Source: Limonium bicolor
Taxonomy: Eukaryota; Streptophyta; Magnoliopsida; Caryophyllales; Plumbaginaceae
Direction of reading: 5' to 3'
DNA: 64,000 nt
Assembly (NCBI GenBank): GCA_023374045.1
Contig: CM041778.1
Location: forward strand, 290,323,533-290,387,532
The notes beneath the pieces were generated by a model. It saw nothing but the letters and a program-made list of their open reading frames with translations. It made no database searches and was not told where the DNA came from. The position numbers and the translations under genes were made by a program. Each line of letters begins with the position of its first letter. Positions within the stretch are counted from its first letter, which is position 1. Shown piece by piece: positions 37,151 through 51,410 of the stretch.

Positions 37151-40100
37151 ACAAGCAGTGGCTAACTACAAGGACGTCAGATTGTATCTTCCAAGACGGC
37201 GATAAAATAACACCCAGAGTCGTGTAAAGACAGCATCCCTAATAATGCTTGAAGAACGAAAGCTTGAGTTGAAGCAACAAAAAGGCGAATGAAGATCTCC
37301 TCGGAGAGAGCAAACACTAAATTTTATGGGATACACATGCACTGAGCTTACTGCCCAGTCCGGGACTGGGAAATCTTGCAATCCCTTATTAACCTCACGA
37401 GAAGATCGTGTGAAACCTTGAAATATGACAATCAGTATAGTCCTACAAAATAACCAATGATAATACCAAGAAAAATAGAATCGCACTATATCTAATGAAT
37501 ACATCCGTCATGGATAAGCACAGGTTTGGGATACCTGAGCAAATACCAAGGGTCTCAGCTAATATCAATATAGTGTTAATGCTGGACTCCTAATTAATAA
37601 AGAGAAGAAAACAAACTTCGAACCAATATATTCTGAAGTCAGGAGAGGTACCTAGTTAGCAATATCAAATGCTACATATATACATTTAATTTGGAGGTTG
37701 TAAACTTAAAACTTTTGAGGAGTATTGATATATTCCAGAGGGTTAGGTATCAGAAAATATACCTACCCTATTATGAGGCCCATGTCCTACACTATCCTTT
37801 TGGATCTATATGAGCATATGTCTTCTATGATAGCTCAATTTGTGAATGCGAGTAAAGAGCGCATGAAATCAAATAAAGTTAACTTCCAATGTAATATAAA
37901 TTTTAATATGAACATTATAACAAATAACACTCCTTGACACTAGAAATGGAGGTAGTGTAAGTTATATTAAGAGTTTGAATTGGTATATATACTAAAAGTT
38001 AGTGGAAGTTAAACTTAAGAGTAAGAAAACATACCCCTTGGCTTGTAACAAGTCTTTTACACGTGAACATTCTTAGCGTTATATACCAATCTTTATGATT
38101 TTAAATCCTTTATTTGATACACCTAATCGACCTATTTTTGGAAGCCATTGAGTTTGTGGATTAACCACATTTCTAAGAGGTAGGAACAAACAATAAGCTT
38201 TGATTGTCTTGTCACCAAACCGTAGGATTCAAACTGGAAACCCTTAGTTTGAAATGTTACTAACATTAAAGGATACTTAACCTATGTCGAACATATGATT
38301 CACATGATTTATGGAGTTTAATTGGAGCCAGAACAAAACAAGCTTTGAGGAGTAGGAAATAATACTTGTGAAACCATAATTATAGATCGAGTTATAAAGA
38401 CCTTTCCTTTAGGATTTATCCTAAATTTAGTAATAACTATGACTGTCTTTGTTCGAAGTGATGATAGCCAAATTATAGGTATTAATCAGGCCCAGATAAG
38501 TTAAAAGCTAGATAAGCCTTTTAAAGAGAAAACTATGTTCTGAGGTATCCAAGCCCATACCTGAATTCATAGCCTGTATTATGGGTTTAAGAATTAAAAT
38601 GATTGATGAAATAATTATTAGGTAGTAAGAGTATATATGTTTTAATAAGAATTTATCTTTTATGCCAAGAGGAAAACTGGCTACCCCGCTAAAGGATTTG
38701 ATCAAAGGAACTTAGTTCCGGGGATTAAGGAGTGCACTAGATTCGAGTATAGGTTCTAACAGATATTGGATTAGTTGTATAGTGGTCAAGAGAAAATGTA
38801 GTACTCACCACGTCACAAAGTTTTGACAAGATAAAATTTGGAAATTGACAATTATGTGATTGTTTGATATTTGACGTGGGAGGTCGAACTTGATCCTGGT
38901 CAGATCAAGGGAAAACCAAACACAAAATGGTGTGGAAGGATAGTTCAGCACTGACGCTGACCCCGTCAGGGTTGGATGATTCCTGAGACTCCCTATAAGT
39001 GGTCACAATATCTCTGTGATAAGTAAGTATTTATTCATAGTTCTAATATAAAATTTGACTAATAGAGTATATGAGATGTGGAAGGTGTAAGTTAAGAGTT
39101 AAGTTGTCCAGGTTATCCTGAAAAGATTAAATAGCTAAAACGACTTCACGTATGTCGGAAAAATAGTCTACTGTGAGGGAAATACTAACTGTTATTATAC
39201 AATGAGCCATGTTAATAAGTTAAATATGAGATCAAGAGACATTTATCTTTAATGAGAGTATTATCAAGCTACCTTCTAAGTTATGGCCATATTGCCATCT
39301 GAAGGGAAAGATCGACTTCCAGTCTTTCTTTATGAATTCAAACACATTATATTAAATGGAAACCTACCTATAAGCATGGTAGAATATAAATAGTAGAAAC
39401 ATTATACTAATACCCACATGAGTTGATTCATAAACCGCAAGAATATGTGGAATTGCGAGAAAAACTGTACCTTGTTAGATACCTTAACGGGAACCCTACT
39501 GTGGTATACCTGATGAACAGACAATAAAGATCGTGTATGTACTACCGACAATTGGTGAATCAATAAAAACATGAAATTTTTCTATATTATATACAAGATG
39601 CACGGCTGGACCGTAGCTCATACTCTACATCGGAAATGAAAACCGAATATAGTGACAGTAAACTCAAATACCAGAATCACAAGATGTTGACCCGAAGATC
39701 AAAGAGAGGAATTTAAGTATGCCCCAATATTAATACAAGACCTGAACACCGACGACTACAAATACAAGACGTGACGAGTGGAAGACAAATTTTAGAACAA
39801 CAAGAGTACTACAGCTCTACAGCTACAACAACTGAACAACTGAATGCACCAGCAACACCGACAAAGATGATGAATCCCACTTTCAGGATGCTACCACTAT
39901 CAAAGGAGAATATATAAGTAAACCTGTCGGGTAAGGACCCATGGAAAGTAGAATGCTTCAACTAAACGTACGAGAGCTTATGGACTTGAAAAGAAATAAT
40001 CCTAAGTTGGACAGGTGAGTAGTAATACATCATGAAGGTACCCTACATGCGAAGGCGACTAGTGTGAAGAACACGGGAAATAACCAACACTATAACTAAA

Positions 40101-40761
40101 AAGAGTAATGGAAACTCTGATAAAGAACAAGACGCCTCAGCAATATTGACGAGAAGAATCCCAATGGAATCACCGTCATAAGTAGCTATCAGAAATAAGC
40201 ATACAGGTACAAAACAATCAAGTGAAACTTGAAAAGAACTCAATGATAAAGAATCAAAATCAAGGACGAACTATATTATAGTATATGTCACGAGGAGAAA
40301 AACCTGAGAGTATATTTACCCAAAAAGGATACTGGAAGATGCATGTCATACACATGAGCATCACAAGTAGAGCAAACCTTACAATATTATGGCAGCCCGA
40401 CGTATAGTAATAGGATATACAATGAAGAATACCAAGCAATGCTGCAACAAACAGTTACTTAGAAACAAGACAATCTGGAGCAGTGGCATAACGCGGATAT
40501 CAACGAATACATAAACCAGAATGTCTCGCGATGTAAGGGACAAGTGCATCATGCACTAAGGAATAACCGTAGATATATACAGTTGGAAAGTCAATCAGAA
40601 AAGACAAGGAAAACTGGAAGTGTGTTACACACGTATATGAACCAGAATCCATAGGCCTTATGGTCGACACGTAAGTACATGCGGGATTCAAATATAAAAG
40701 CATAATAATGCAAAATAGATCATGTTAGATAATACATAGATTCTTGGGGGCCATACCCCGT
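37151..40761 (+). mobile_element. Non-coding retroelement 3' region
   Basis: AT-rich sequence without a credible gene. A block at 38868-39010 is shared with the 3' non-coding regions of X and A, which fixes the orientation as plus. The remainder (37151-38867, 39011-40761) has no motif I recognise. It may belong to D or to another element. Confidence 0.55.
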
Positions 40762-43700
40762 TTAAACACCCTAAATTGCTAGGAATTAATATAGTGATAT
40801 AGATCACTATATAGTTGTAGCTCACTGGGAATTACTTACTGGGAATTAAGTGTTAGTGTGTCGTCTCCTTATTCCAATATCTTTAAGTCTTGACCCAATG
40901 ATATTATCCCATGAAGTATATCATTTTCAGTAGACCATTCATGGCCATAAAATAGACAGCAAGGTCTAGCCAATTTATTCTTATACAACAGTCCATTCAT
41001 TTCGGTTATCTTTGGACTCAGTTACCTAGTTGTTATCGTTTTGTCACTTCCTATTCCTATACCCAATGTTGTCAACCAAACTAGACATTCCCTACACTTT
41101 ATTGAGCTTTATTGCATGGCTCAAAATCAAGCCAAACAAGGCTCCAAATCAGCCTATACTTGCCGCCCAAACTAATGACATTCAAACATGTAACAATTAT
41201 CACATGTTACTTCTTGTCACATAAACTATCACATTGCCTTATATAATCCTTATAATATCAAGTGAGACATCAGCATGTGGCCGATTTTTCATGCTGAAAC
41301 ACTTCTAAATTAGCCATTAAACAACAAGTATAGCTCATCCATTATTTTACTAGGTAACATGCAACACTTATATTCCCTTGCCATTTAATTAATGGCATTA
41401 GCATTGCTGGTTGGATTAAACAATTGCATGGCTGGGAACAAGCTTTTGAGGTGTCAACTCTCTGGATTCATGGAGTTAAAGCCTGACCATGTGTCTAACA
41501 TTCAGCCAAGACTACATTAGACTTCAATAAACAAACTTGCTGAAATGGAAATACAAATCCTCTTGTTTGCTTGTTGGTATCGGCTGGATGGGGCATTATT
41601 CATGCCTAGATCTTTGTCCCCTCATCCTTCCCAAACTCTCATAAACATTCCAAAAGTACCAAGTAGAGAATATAGCAAAGAATTAACATGGAGAGTAGAA
41701 CAAAGCGAGAGCACATGTTGCTGAAATGTTGTGCCAAGTGCAGATTTTTGTTCCCTCTTGTGCATGCTCTCGGTAATACCCCCTCCCATACCCACATGTT
41801 TCCACTTCCTACCTTGCTCCCTCATTTCCCTAACATCCTTATCTGTATTAGAAGGAATAGGTTGAGAGAAAACTGAAAGAAAAGAGAGAGAAAAACGTGA
41901 TAAAGGGAGAGAAAAGAAAGGAGTGCCGAACGAGGAAATATCTGCTGCTGTCTCCCTTCATTTCTGGTCTTATAATTCGTTTTTCATCCACTACCAAAGC
42001 TTGTTTCTTTCACCCAATCCCTTCCCCTGTGTGTCTAGAGGTTAGATCAAAACAGAAACCAAGAAAAAGTCTTATAACCAGAGAGAAAGAGAGCAAACCG
42101 TGGAGAGCAGCTGCTGCTGGAATTTTTCTGCTGCTGCTGTTTGGTGTTGCATGCGCCTGCATAGGAAGGGGAGTTAGAGTCCATTTGCTGGAAGTGTTAA
42201 GAGAAGAAAGAGAGGTCTATTATCTGTAGGATTTTCAAGAAAAACTAACTAGTTATGGCTAGAGGAACTCAGGTAACTTTCATGTACAACAATGTTTGAA
42301 AACTTAAAAATTCTTTTGTTGTTTTCGGTTTCTGTTTGGTTCTGGTTGTGTGTGATGTTTCTGAAATTTTTGAGATGTGTGATGGTTGATTAGTAGAGGT
42401 TAAAACCTCTACATTGCTTATGAATTTCGTGGCTTATGCAGGTGGTAAGTTAAGTAGGAAAGTGCAAAGGAAAAGTGACATAGAAAGTGCTTTAAGGTTG
42501 CATGTGCAACCGGTTTTTGTTGCTTCTGTATACTAAGTATTATGTGATGTTTTAAAGCTTGAATTACTGAGTAAATGATGTTATTTTGTTGGTTATATGT
42601 TCAGGTCGAAATGGTTTCAAATGGGATAGGTTTCCTAGGCAAATAATAAGACAAAGTTAGTTGTACATGTAAATGTACATTCGGATGTAAGGTGTGTTCT
42701 AGTAAACGTTGTGGAGGAGGTTTAATGAGTTAATGATTTCCTAAGATAGACAGAACCTTAGGTGACGAAATGGATAGGTTAAATATGAGGTTTTGACACA
42801 TGTTTAGTCACTATAAGTTTGATGAAATATGGCTAGTTAACTAGGCGAGTAAACTAGAGAAAAACCTATCACAAAACTTATCGGTGTTGGTTATGAAAGT
42901 TTTTGTTTGATTTGGTTTCTGGTGTTTTAATGAACATGGGGTCTTATACTAACCATAAGATGTTATATGACCATTGGGTTCAAATAAAAGTTGTAATAAC
43001 ACTTAGACACACATAGGCGCACAATAAGTGTTACTAAGGGATTTTGATCACTGTGATTGTGTTAATTTCGGTATTGTTGGTTTTTCTGTTTTTGTGTGTG
43101 ACTATAATTTATGTATGGTGAATATTGGGGTTCATACTGATTATATAAGGTGGGATGACCACTTGGTGAAATTAAATTGGTGAAAATGCTTAAGCATACA
43201 TAAACATACAAAATGGTTACTGTGGTGAGTATAATTACTGTTTTGAGTTGCTTCTGCCCACTAATTGTTGTGTCTGCTTATACTGACTTTACTTGGTGTA
43301 TTAAATTGTGGAATATGGTTCTGGACATGAGGAATGTGTTGGCCAATGTTGGCAATGTTTATCCATGGATTACTCCTACCATTGTATTGGAGTTTTGTGA
43401 TGCCCTACTAATGTATTGGGAATTATTTTACCGCTCCTACTAATGTATTGGAGCTAAGCTACTATGATCTACTCTAGGGGCTGATGACCTTTAGAGGGTG
43501 TGCACACTTAAGGACATTGAGTGAGGTGAGATTTGTTCCGAGGGGTTTTCTCCCGAGGTCCAGTGGTTATGATTATTTGTTCCAAGGGCTTGCCCGAGGT
43601 CCAGTGGTTGTGTGAGGTTGTTCGAAAGTATTGGTTATGTGGTGGAACTGGATACCTACTGTATTACCTACTGATTAAATTTTATTTTGTGGTATATGGT

Positions 43701-44555
43701 GTCTATTTATGTTTCTGGCTGGTTAACTACATGCCTTGGATTAAATGTAAATGCAGGTGACGAAATACCGCAAGTTGTGTGGAATTGTTGTGTTTGTGAT
43801 GAGTGGTTATCATAGTTGTATGAATTTGATAAGTTGATAACCTTGCTGTTATGAATATGCATTATTGGAGTTTTGCAAAGACAAAATGAATTTTACAAGT
43901 TGTAGTGGGAGTTACTCAATTTGCTGATTTGCAACTACAACCCCTTCCTTGTTTGTGTTTGGATTTATGGTTGCAGAGTGAGATGTACGCATGGTTGGCA
44001 CCTTACCTAGAAGTGGAGCTGACCCATTGCCACTTCATTTATGTTTACTTAGTGAATAACTTTTCTCTAAGGATGGGTGTACGTGTTCTAATTGTCAGGA
44101 AGCCCCTTTGCCCAGCTCTAAGTTACTATAAACGGTGCACCCAAGCTAGAATGAGGGTGTTACCGGTGGGAGATGTGCGTAGAAGGTTTAAGGGACTTAA
44201 AAGAGCCCGTGTGTAACTTGTAACTCCACTAAGTCACTAGGTTGGACTTTGGTTTGTTCCAGTTGGGAGTAGTTGTGGTTTATGTTAGCTAAGTTGGAAG
44301 TTAATAGTGTTGTAAGTTAATGTTGTTTTATGTTTAGTTGTTGTGACTTTATGTTTAATCCTGACCATGTAAGGATAATGTAATGTTGTATCTATGAAGT
44401 TAAGGATATGTATTATGTTTAAGAATTGGAAGTTTAGCCTTAGCACCCACTAGGGAGTGAGTGTGGCGTTGTAGCACCCATTTGAGAGTTAATCGGGAAG
44501 TCTTCCGCTGCGACTGTCCGGTGAGTGTTCTGTCTTTGCGAATGGGGGTGTTACA
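40762..44555 (+). repeat. Probable solo LTR (3.8 kb) of a different Tekay-like family
   Basis: Ends GGGGTGTTACA, with a TTCCGCTGCG box at 44503 as in the other LTRs, and starts TTAAACACCC, similar to the TTAATACCCC start of A. It is flanked by CCCGT on both sides (40757-40761, 44556-44560). No primer site or typical polypurine tract flanks it. Against a solo LTR: TTGGGGGCC just upstream could be a decayed polypurine tract. The open frame at 41897-42229 in it has no recognised features. Confidence 0.65.
43372..43454 (+). repeat. Short inverted-repeat units in the solo LTR
   Basis: ACTCC...GGAGT (43372-43393) and GCTCC...GGAGC (43433-43454) share the loop-like TACTAATGTATT core and keep pairing despite an A-T to G-C change. 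A partial unit lies between. Confidence 0.6.
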
Positions 44556-45452
44556 CCCGTAAACGGACAAGAGTCCAGACAAGATCAACAATGACAACCA
44601 AACGAAGGAAATGATGAACACAACTCATCAACCCTACATATGTACCTTAATGAACTTAAACATACCACCTACGAAGCGCATTTAAGACTATTCAATAATG
44701 ATTGAACATTACCTAATCAGAGTTGCGCAGCAGAAGCGTGGTGGCCCCATCAGTTAGAATTATCTACTGAGCTCAATGGGGAATGCACAATGTATTTCAC
44801 GTATCTTAACCAAAAAAAATATGTGCCCTACCCACCTAAAATCTTACAGCCGGAGATGGCTATCCTTAAAACTAATCAAAAGTTAAAAATGAGAGTGAAG
44901 ATTTCTTCACTATTTACCGACTAGTTATACTAGTCTAGGGTACATGGGCGTACCCCTTTTAAGGGGGGAGAGCCTATTGCATTTTTAGCATAGACGTACA
45001 CTTTCGTTGTACTATTAAACTGTGATCTGTATGTTTACATGTGTGACTCTGTGATTCTATGAACTTTACTTACTGATGTGTACTATGTTACACTGATATG
45101 AATGGTTATGTGTACTACGTTACACTACCCTAAAGTTACTACGTGGATTATGTGTACTACGCTACACTATATTGAAGTTACTCTGGGAATGCATGCACTT
45201 GTCAATATGTACTGTGCTACACTACTATGAATGAACTAAGTGCACTACGTTGCACTACATTGAGGTTATTATTGGTGATGACCTTTCATGATCATTACAC
45301 TATATAGTATGTTGAATATATACTACGAACTTAAAGGTAGTGGAACTTAGGACTTGATCCCTAAAATAGAATTGCGTTGTGAATACTTAGTGGAACTTGA
45401 TTCCCCACAACCATTTAAATTTAGAAATGAGACTTCAGGGCGAAGTCCTTTT
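44556..45452 (+). mobile_element. 3' non-coding region before the D 3' LTR
   Basis: No gene. It contains GAGTTGCGCAGCAGAAGC (about 44721), shared with X near 25038, and the second polypurine-like palindrome (44946-44975: TACCCCTTTTAAGGGGGG then AGAGCC). Confidence 0.7.
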
Positions 45453-45465
45453 AAGGGGGGTAGAT
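45453..45465 (+). other. Polypurine tract before D 3' LTR
   Basis: AAGGGGGGTAGAT immediately before TGAAATACCCC. Confidence 0.9.
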
Positions 45466-47551
45466 TGAAATACCCCAAATCTAATTAATACCTTAAAATT
45501 GTTAATTAATGAAGAATTGATCTTGGAATAAATCATTTAAGGTATGCATGTTAATTTATGCATGCAAACGTTACGTAAATTAATATTGCGCATGCGCATG
45601 CAAACCCATGCACACAAACGCATACGTAAAAATAGTCGTTTTACCATAAACGCTAACGGTAGTAATTTTACCAAATGTATTAACGTACTCGTACAAACGC
45701 TCATGTACGTTTATTAACAAGGACTAAACTCCTTACATAACGAGCTTGATAAAGAGAGCGACAACAAGGAAGGATCAATACGAAGGTTTATACAGCTCAT
45801 AACACGACAACGTTCGATCAATGAACGCTAATACAATGTCGTCTACACATACGCATATAAACGCTTACGTACGAACATTAACGGGCATTAAACCCCTCAT
45901 GAAACAAGCTCAACTAGGAGAGCGTCATCTAGGAAAAACATATACGAGCATTTATACGACTCGGTACACTATAAGGTTCACTGTAAAAACGCGAAAAAAA
46001 TACTAACGAGCAACGTAAATATTTTACGATTGCTTAAGCATTTATAAATACTAAAATCAATTAATATACACATTTAAACAATGTAAAAATTTATGTTACA
46101 TAATATTGATACCTTATATATCATAAATACATAGGAAATGTTATAACAATACATAACACAAAGTTTGCATGTTAAAAATCTACACACATGGTGCCGGTTT
46201 TATATACCATTTTTGGGCATGTTTTTTACACACTTTGACATAGTAAAATAATTAATCACCTAATATACTTCCTTAATACATACGTATACATTATTAGCAC
46301 AAGATCATTGCTACCTAAACTATCTTATACAAACTGGTAAGACCAGTGCACATTCGAACAATGTCTGTATGTATATACCAATCAAAAATGGTAAAGCTCT
46401 TGTACTGTAACAAAAAAAAATTGTCACAGCCATCATACATGTAAACGGTGATGCACATGGACGTAATTAGACAAGGGGAACACCATGCCACTACCGTGAC
46501 ACATTATCATCACTCATAAAGGAGTATAAAACAAAAAACGGTATGTAGGGGTATTAAACAACCGGTAATACACATCAACTTTTGACAAGTTTATACTTCA
46601 TAATATGTCAAGTAACTTTAAGAGTCATCCTTCCACATGATATATAACATATTGATAAGGCAAATCTCACCTATTCTTCCCATTTAGTTGTCTACCTAAA
46701 TATCATATTACATTAATACAAAAGCATACCCTCCATCCAGCCCCTTCTTTACTGAAAAACCTGCACAAAATAAGGAGATTAGTAGCGACAAAGTAATGGA
46801 ATTAAATAATAAAAGATAGTTCTAATCTACATCTATATACAAGTGGGTATTAGACAATATTATGTCAAATTAATCAGCCTCTATGCTAGTCTATTGCCGT
46901 ATGCCTACAAGAATAAAACTTGTAGCAAACTCATATCATTCACGGTAATACATTAGTACTAATCAAACAAGAAATCTGTAGCAAATTATCCTATGTTAAC
47001 AGTGATGGGTATATAACTAGACAAGGAGCAAAGTCTATACATTATTACCAATTAAAAAAAGAACGGTAATATGCATATACATGATTGTAAAGCAAACCCA
47101 CCTGCAAATTAAATCTGCAATATAGTAAGCATAATCCATGTTGCAAAACAAAAAAATCGGTAGTATACTTATCATATATACCACCGAACATGGATACATA
47201 CATGCATAGTTAAATAACAAACAAAAGTCTATTGTTATTACATGCTGCAGCCGGCAATGTACAAGAACTTTTAACATGATTTTAACTACTTTATTAACAT
47301 GGAAACATCATAAGTCATCTTCCCACATGTGCATAAGATATTGACAAGAATAAAACTAGTCCAAGTTGGCCCCTCATTGCTGAAATTCTGCACCAAAACA
47401 ACAATGGATTAGCATTGAATAATCAAAGAATACCAACTCTACCTAACTTGCCTAATAGTTTTGACTTGCTCCCATTCCTTTTCTCCACCATTGCCAAAAG
47501 TTGGTGCTGGATTGAAGACTTTTGTAGTCCAAAAATCTGAAGCAAAACATT
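45466..47551 (+). repeat. 5' part of a 3' LTR, cut off by element C
   Basis: Starts TGAAATACCCCAAATC and runs for about 2.1 kb of AT-rich sequence until the start of C. Its continuation would lie beyond C, outside the window. No gene; loosely repeated segments occur near 46740 and 47380. Confidence 0.7.
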
Positions 47552-49866
47552 TGAAATACCCCAAACTTAGATATGGTGTTTAAATGATAAACTAAGTTAT
47601 AAGGAGGCTAAATAATTCCTTAGAAACATTAAGAAAACATAAGGAAACACCAAAAGAGCAGTTTAAACAAAAACGTGCTCTAAGCTTGGAAAGACTTGGG
47701 TGAGTACCCAAATATTGTTCTAAGACCTTAGTAATATCCTAATGGTCATTTTAAATCAATTACCAAAGAAAACCAAGCTTGAAAACAAGTTAAAACACAA
47801 AATGTGCTTTAAGGAGTCTTAAAGCACATTTTTGAAAAATTGTCTTGTAAATTGGTTTTGAATGGCTAAATGTCCATCATTACTCTTTAATTAACATGTG
47901 TACTAATTAGTATCACATTAGGAGGTCTAAATCAATGGGAAATCAAAAATTTCACAAATATGTGCCTTGGTTAGTGAATAGTAACCAACTATAGCCTAGT
48001 TTAGTCTTTATGCAATTAAGTCTAATTAATTGGTCAAACAAGACCATGACCAACCTAATTAATATAGGGGGGCCGGTTTTCTAAGGTTGTGACTCACCAT
48101 GAGTAGCCAAATTGTATTAGAAAAGAAGAGGGAAAAGTAAGGAGTTACTATTTACTTTAAGGAAACAAGTATCTCATTTTACTTACCTCTCTCCTCATCT
48201 CTTCATTCCTCACCTTCCCCACCGGTTTTCTTTGCTCTCTTTCTTCTCTCTCACGTAAAACTCAACCTCCATGCTAGCTCCATCTAGCTTTGGTCACTAC
48301 TTGCTCATCTTAGCTCCAAAACCAAAACAAATTACATATTCCTCTTAGTTAGCTCAAGCTCTCCCTTTCTATCTTTTCAAAACTTCAAGAGCTTTGATTT
48401 GGTGCCAAGCCAAACCACCATTAGAGGAGGAAATTCAAGTTTGGAGACTCCATTGGCTTCTCCATTCTCTTAAGGTAAAGAAAGTGTAAGAAAATCTAGG
48501 TTTCCATCACTTTTCTTCTTGACCGAAAATACATACTCATGAGGCTTCATTTTAATGCCTTGTTATAGCTTATTTTCCACTCTTCAAAGGATTGAGGAGG
48601 TCCTTCTTGCTTCATATCCAAGCTTGTCTTGAGAAACCAAGGTAATACAATCACCTTAATACCTTAAAGCACATTTTTAACCTAGGGTTTGTTCCTTAGG
48701 GTTAATGTATTATCTAGTAGTCATTGGAGTCCTTGGATATTGGTTAGAAGATTGGCAAGGAGATATATATATTGGTGACCGAGATTGAGCAAGGAAAAAC
48801 CTAAGGAAGAAAGTTTTTAAAGCCTGTAAAAGAACAAGGTAAATTACTTACCTTAAGGTGTTTTATTGTTTTAGGGAATGGGATTTAGATATGTGATGAG
48901 TTTAGTGTAGAGTTTACATTAGGAAAGGACTATATATAACCTAGGAGAAACAATGATCATGTTTGTGAACTTGTGATTAAAGAGCCAATGAGAAAAGAGA
49001 TAGTTTAAGAATATCAAGGTGAATTACAAGAAGCATTTATTTCAATGGGAGCCTTGTTGTGTGTATTTGCAGGTTAAAGGCAAATATGTGTGGAAATTCA
49101 GTGGTTAAGATTATTGTCATTTAAGGGCCTAAGTGCCAAGCATTTAAGTTTATGCACTATATGATGATGTGTGTAGTTTTGGTGTAAATTGTGTGTTAAG
49201 GTGTTGTGATGAGAATTTGAGTGATATTGGTTGGTTGATGGAGAAAAACCAAGTGTTAGGATGTGCTATATACTAGAGAACCCATGGCAAAATTTAAAGG
49301 AGAACTTAAGTGTTTAAGATGTTCTTAGGGAATCTAATGACTAGGGAAGTACTAGGAAGTTTTAGAGGTTGTCTTGATGAAAAGGGGTGAGATTAAGGTG
49401 TTTAATGAGTTATAATGACTAGGGCATCACCATGGAGGATTTAGGAATCAAGAGAATGTATTTGAGTATTTAGGACTTAGGCAAATGTTGGTAAACAACT
49501 AGGAAGGAAATAATGTGTTGATGGATGGAAGCATAAGCTTGTGAAGGGACTTTAGGTTAATGCATAAAAGAGTTTTAGATGGTGAAAGATGCTTGGGAGA
49601 TGATGTTGTAGTGGTGGGGAAACATTTGGCATAGTGGTTACATTAGGTATGAACCACCACCTAGAAACCTAGTGGAAAATATTACAAGTGTTGGCATGAT
49701 TACAAGGAAAAATGCATAATGATTAAAGTGGATGTTGGTGAGTGATTTAAAGTGTTTAGTGGTTGGCTTAAGGTGTATTTGAGGTGCCAAATGAGGTTAG
49801 AACTTACTAGGATATATGAGGAGAAGTTTGGAGTTAAAAGAGAATTTAGAAACAAGGTTCTGGAGC

Positions 49867-50270
49867 CGACCGACCTTAGGGACCGGACCTGCAAGGTCGG
49901 TCGAGCTCAGTTTACACTGCCGGAGAAAGTTTCTGGAACCGACCGAACTTGGGGACCGGACTTAGAAGTTCGGTCGGGCTTGTATTTTGTGAAGGAATTA
50001 AGTCTCTGGAACGGACCGACCTTGGGACCGGACTTGCAAGGTCGGTCATGCCTAGAATTTTGTGCGGGAATTAGTCTGTGGAATCGACCGAACGTAGGAC
50101 CGGACTTGGCAAGTTCGGTCGGACTTAAATTTCCCACGGGGAAAAACTCTCGGGAATGGACCGACCTTGGGGACCGGACTTGCAAGGTCGGTCGGGGTAG
50201 AATTTTCAAACGGTGATAGGTTCTGGAATGGACCGACCTTGGGTAAGGTCGGTCGGTAAGTTCGGTCGAG
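49867..50270 (+). repeat. Hairpin array in C LTR (six units)
   Basis: Six units with arms CCGACCTT/AAGGTCGG or CCGAACTT/AAGTTCGG around GGGACCGGACTTGC-like loops, spaced about 75-80 bases. Arm variants change together on both sides. Repeated at 60380-60783. Confidence 0.88.
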
Positions 50271-51410
50271 CCTAAAACAAAAAAAAAGAGAAAAATTTTA
50301 AATTCTAAGGATGATGATTGGTATTAGGGTATGCCATTGGTAGGGTAGTAATGATTAGGAACCTAAGAACATAGAGGATTAAGCTAAGATAAGTATAAAC
50401 TTTAATGTTGAAAGTTAAGTTTATAAGATTAAGTGGCAAGGATTTAAGAGGATGTCCAATGGGAATCTTTAGGGACTAAGTGAGTTAAGTAAGGTGCAAA
50501 TAACTAATGGCCTAAGAATGAATCAATGTTTTAGGTTTGTGAATTGGGGCCCCGGAGAAGGTTAACGAACAACGATCGACGGTGAACGGTACAGTCTTTC
50601 TTGTGACCTGCTTGCTAACGAGGTGTCCCTCGGCTTGTGTGCTATCTGTTTAAATGCTATGACTAAGACAAGATAAAGCATGCAACCGGTTATACTTATT
50701 CTCGTTGTGATTGTGTTTATTTTACACTAACCCACGAGACTTGAGAATGCTGCTAACCAAGTTTAGTACTCATTGAGTTAAGGATAAGAAATAAGTATTG
50801 GTGATTGTTGGTTTTACCGTCAGGGTTTAACTAACACTTGATAATTAAGGCTTTCACTAACCATAACTTGGGGTGGGAGTGAGGAATCCGGAATGGTACT
50901 GGCACATGTGTATTGGGGGAGGTCGGTATCTGAATCTGGTCCGACTTCCAAATTAAGACTTGTCATTAGACTCGTCGCCTAGGGTCAATAAACCGACCCG
51001 ACCACCCGGGCTAATGTTTGAGGTGGGAGGCACATTAAGGATGGTGTGGGGGGATCAAGCCTGCATCCCCAACAAATTAAGAAAGGTAGCTTATCGTCGG
51101 ATAGTGCACTGCTACCGGCTAGGGTTAACCAAGCCCTACAAAGATAAGCGACCAATTAAGGGCTAACCAATCTAACAGTGGAGCGGTTGGCAATTTTAAG
51201 GTTAAGGAGATTGTGGATCTAAGGAGTTAAGAACTAACTCACTTATTAAGGGAACGCCAGAGTCGTTCATTTGGTTATGAGCTTTTTATGTGCATTGTGG
51301 TTGTTGGTTTATTGTGTTTCATACTATGCTTATTATGCTAATCAACTTCCATGCTATCGACAATTAGTCGTCGTAGCCCCGTTAGCTTGGGGGCCATGGG
51401 AGGGTCGTAC

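Noticed and set aside
37166..37504. 112-codon minus-strand open frame
   Set aside because: Single isolated frame in non-coding retroelement DNA, no motif, no conserved counterpart in the window.
41897..42229. 110-codon open frame in the solo LTR
   Set aside because: Lies wholly in LTR sequence, with no homology-like motif and low-complexity Arg/Lys/Glu-rich start.
43905..44216. 103-codon open frame near the end of the solo LTR
   Set aside because: In LTR sequence next to the conserved terminal TTCCGCTGCG region; no protein motif.
49752..50216. 154-codon open frame in the C LTR
   Set aside because: Produced by the ~78-base hairpin repeats, whose period keeps frame; the copy in the other LTR is broken by an indel.
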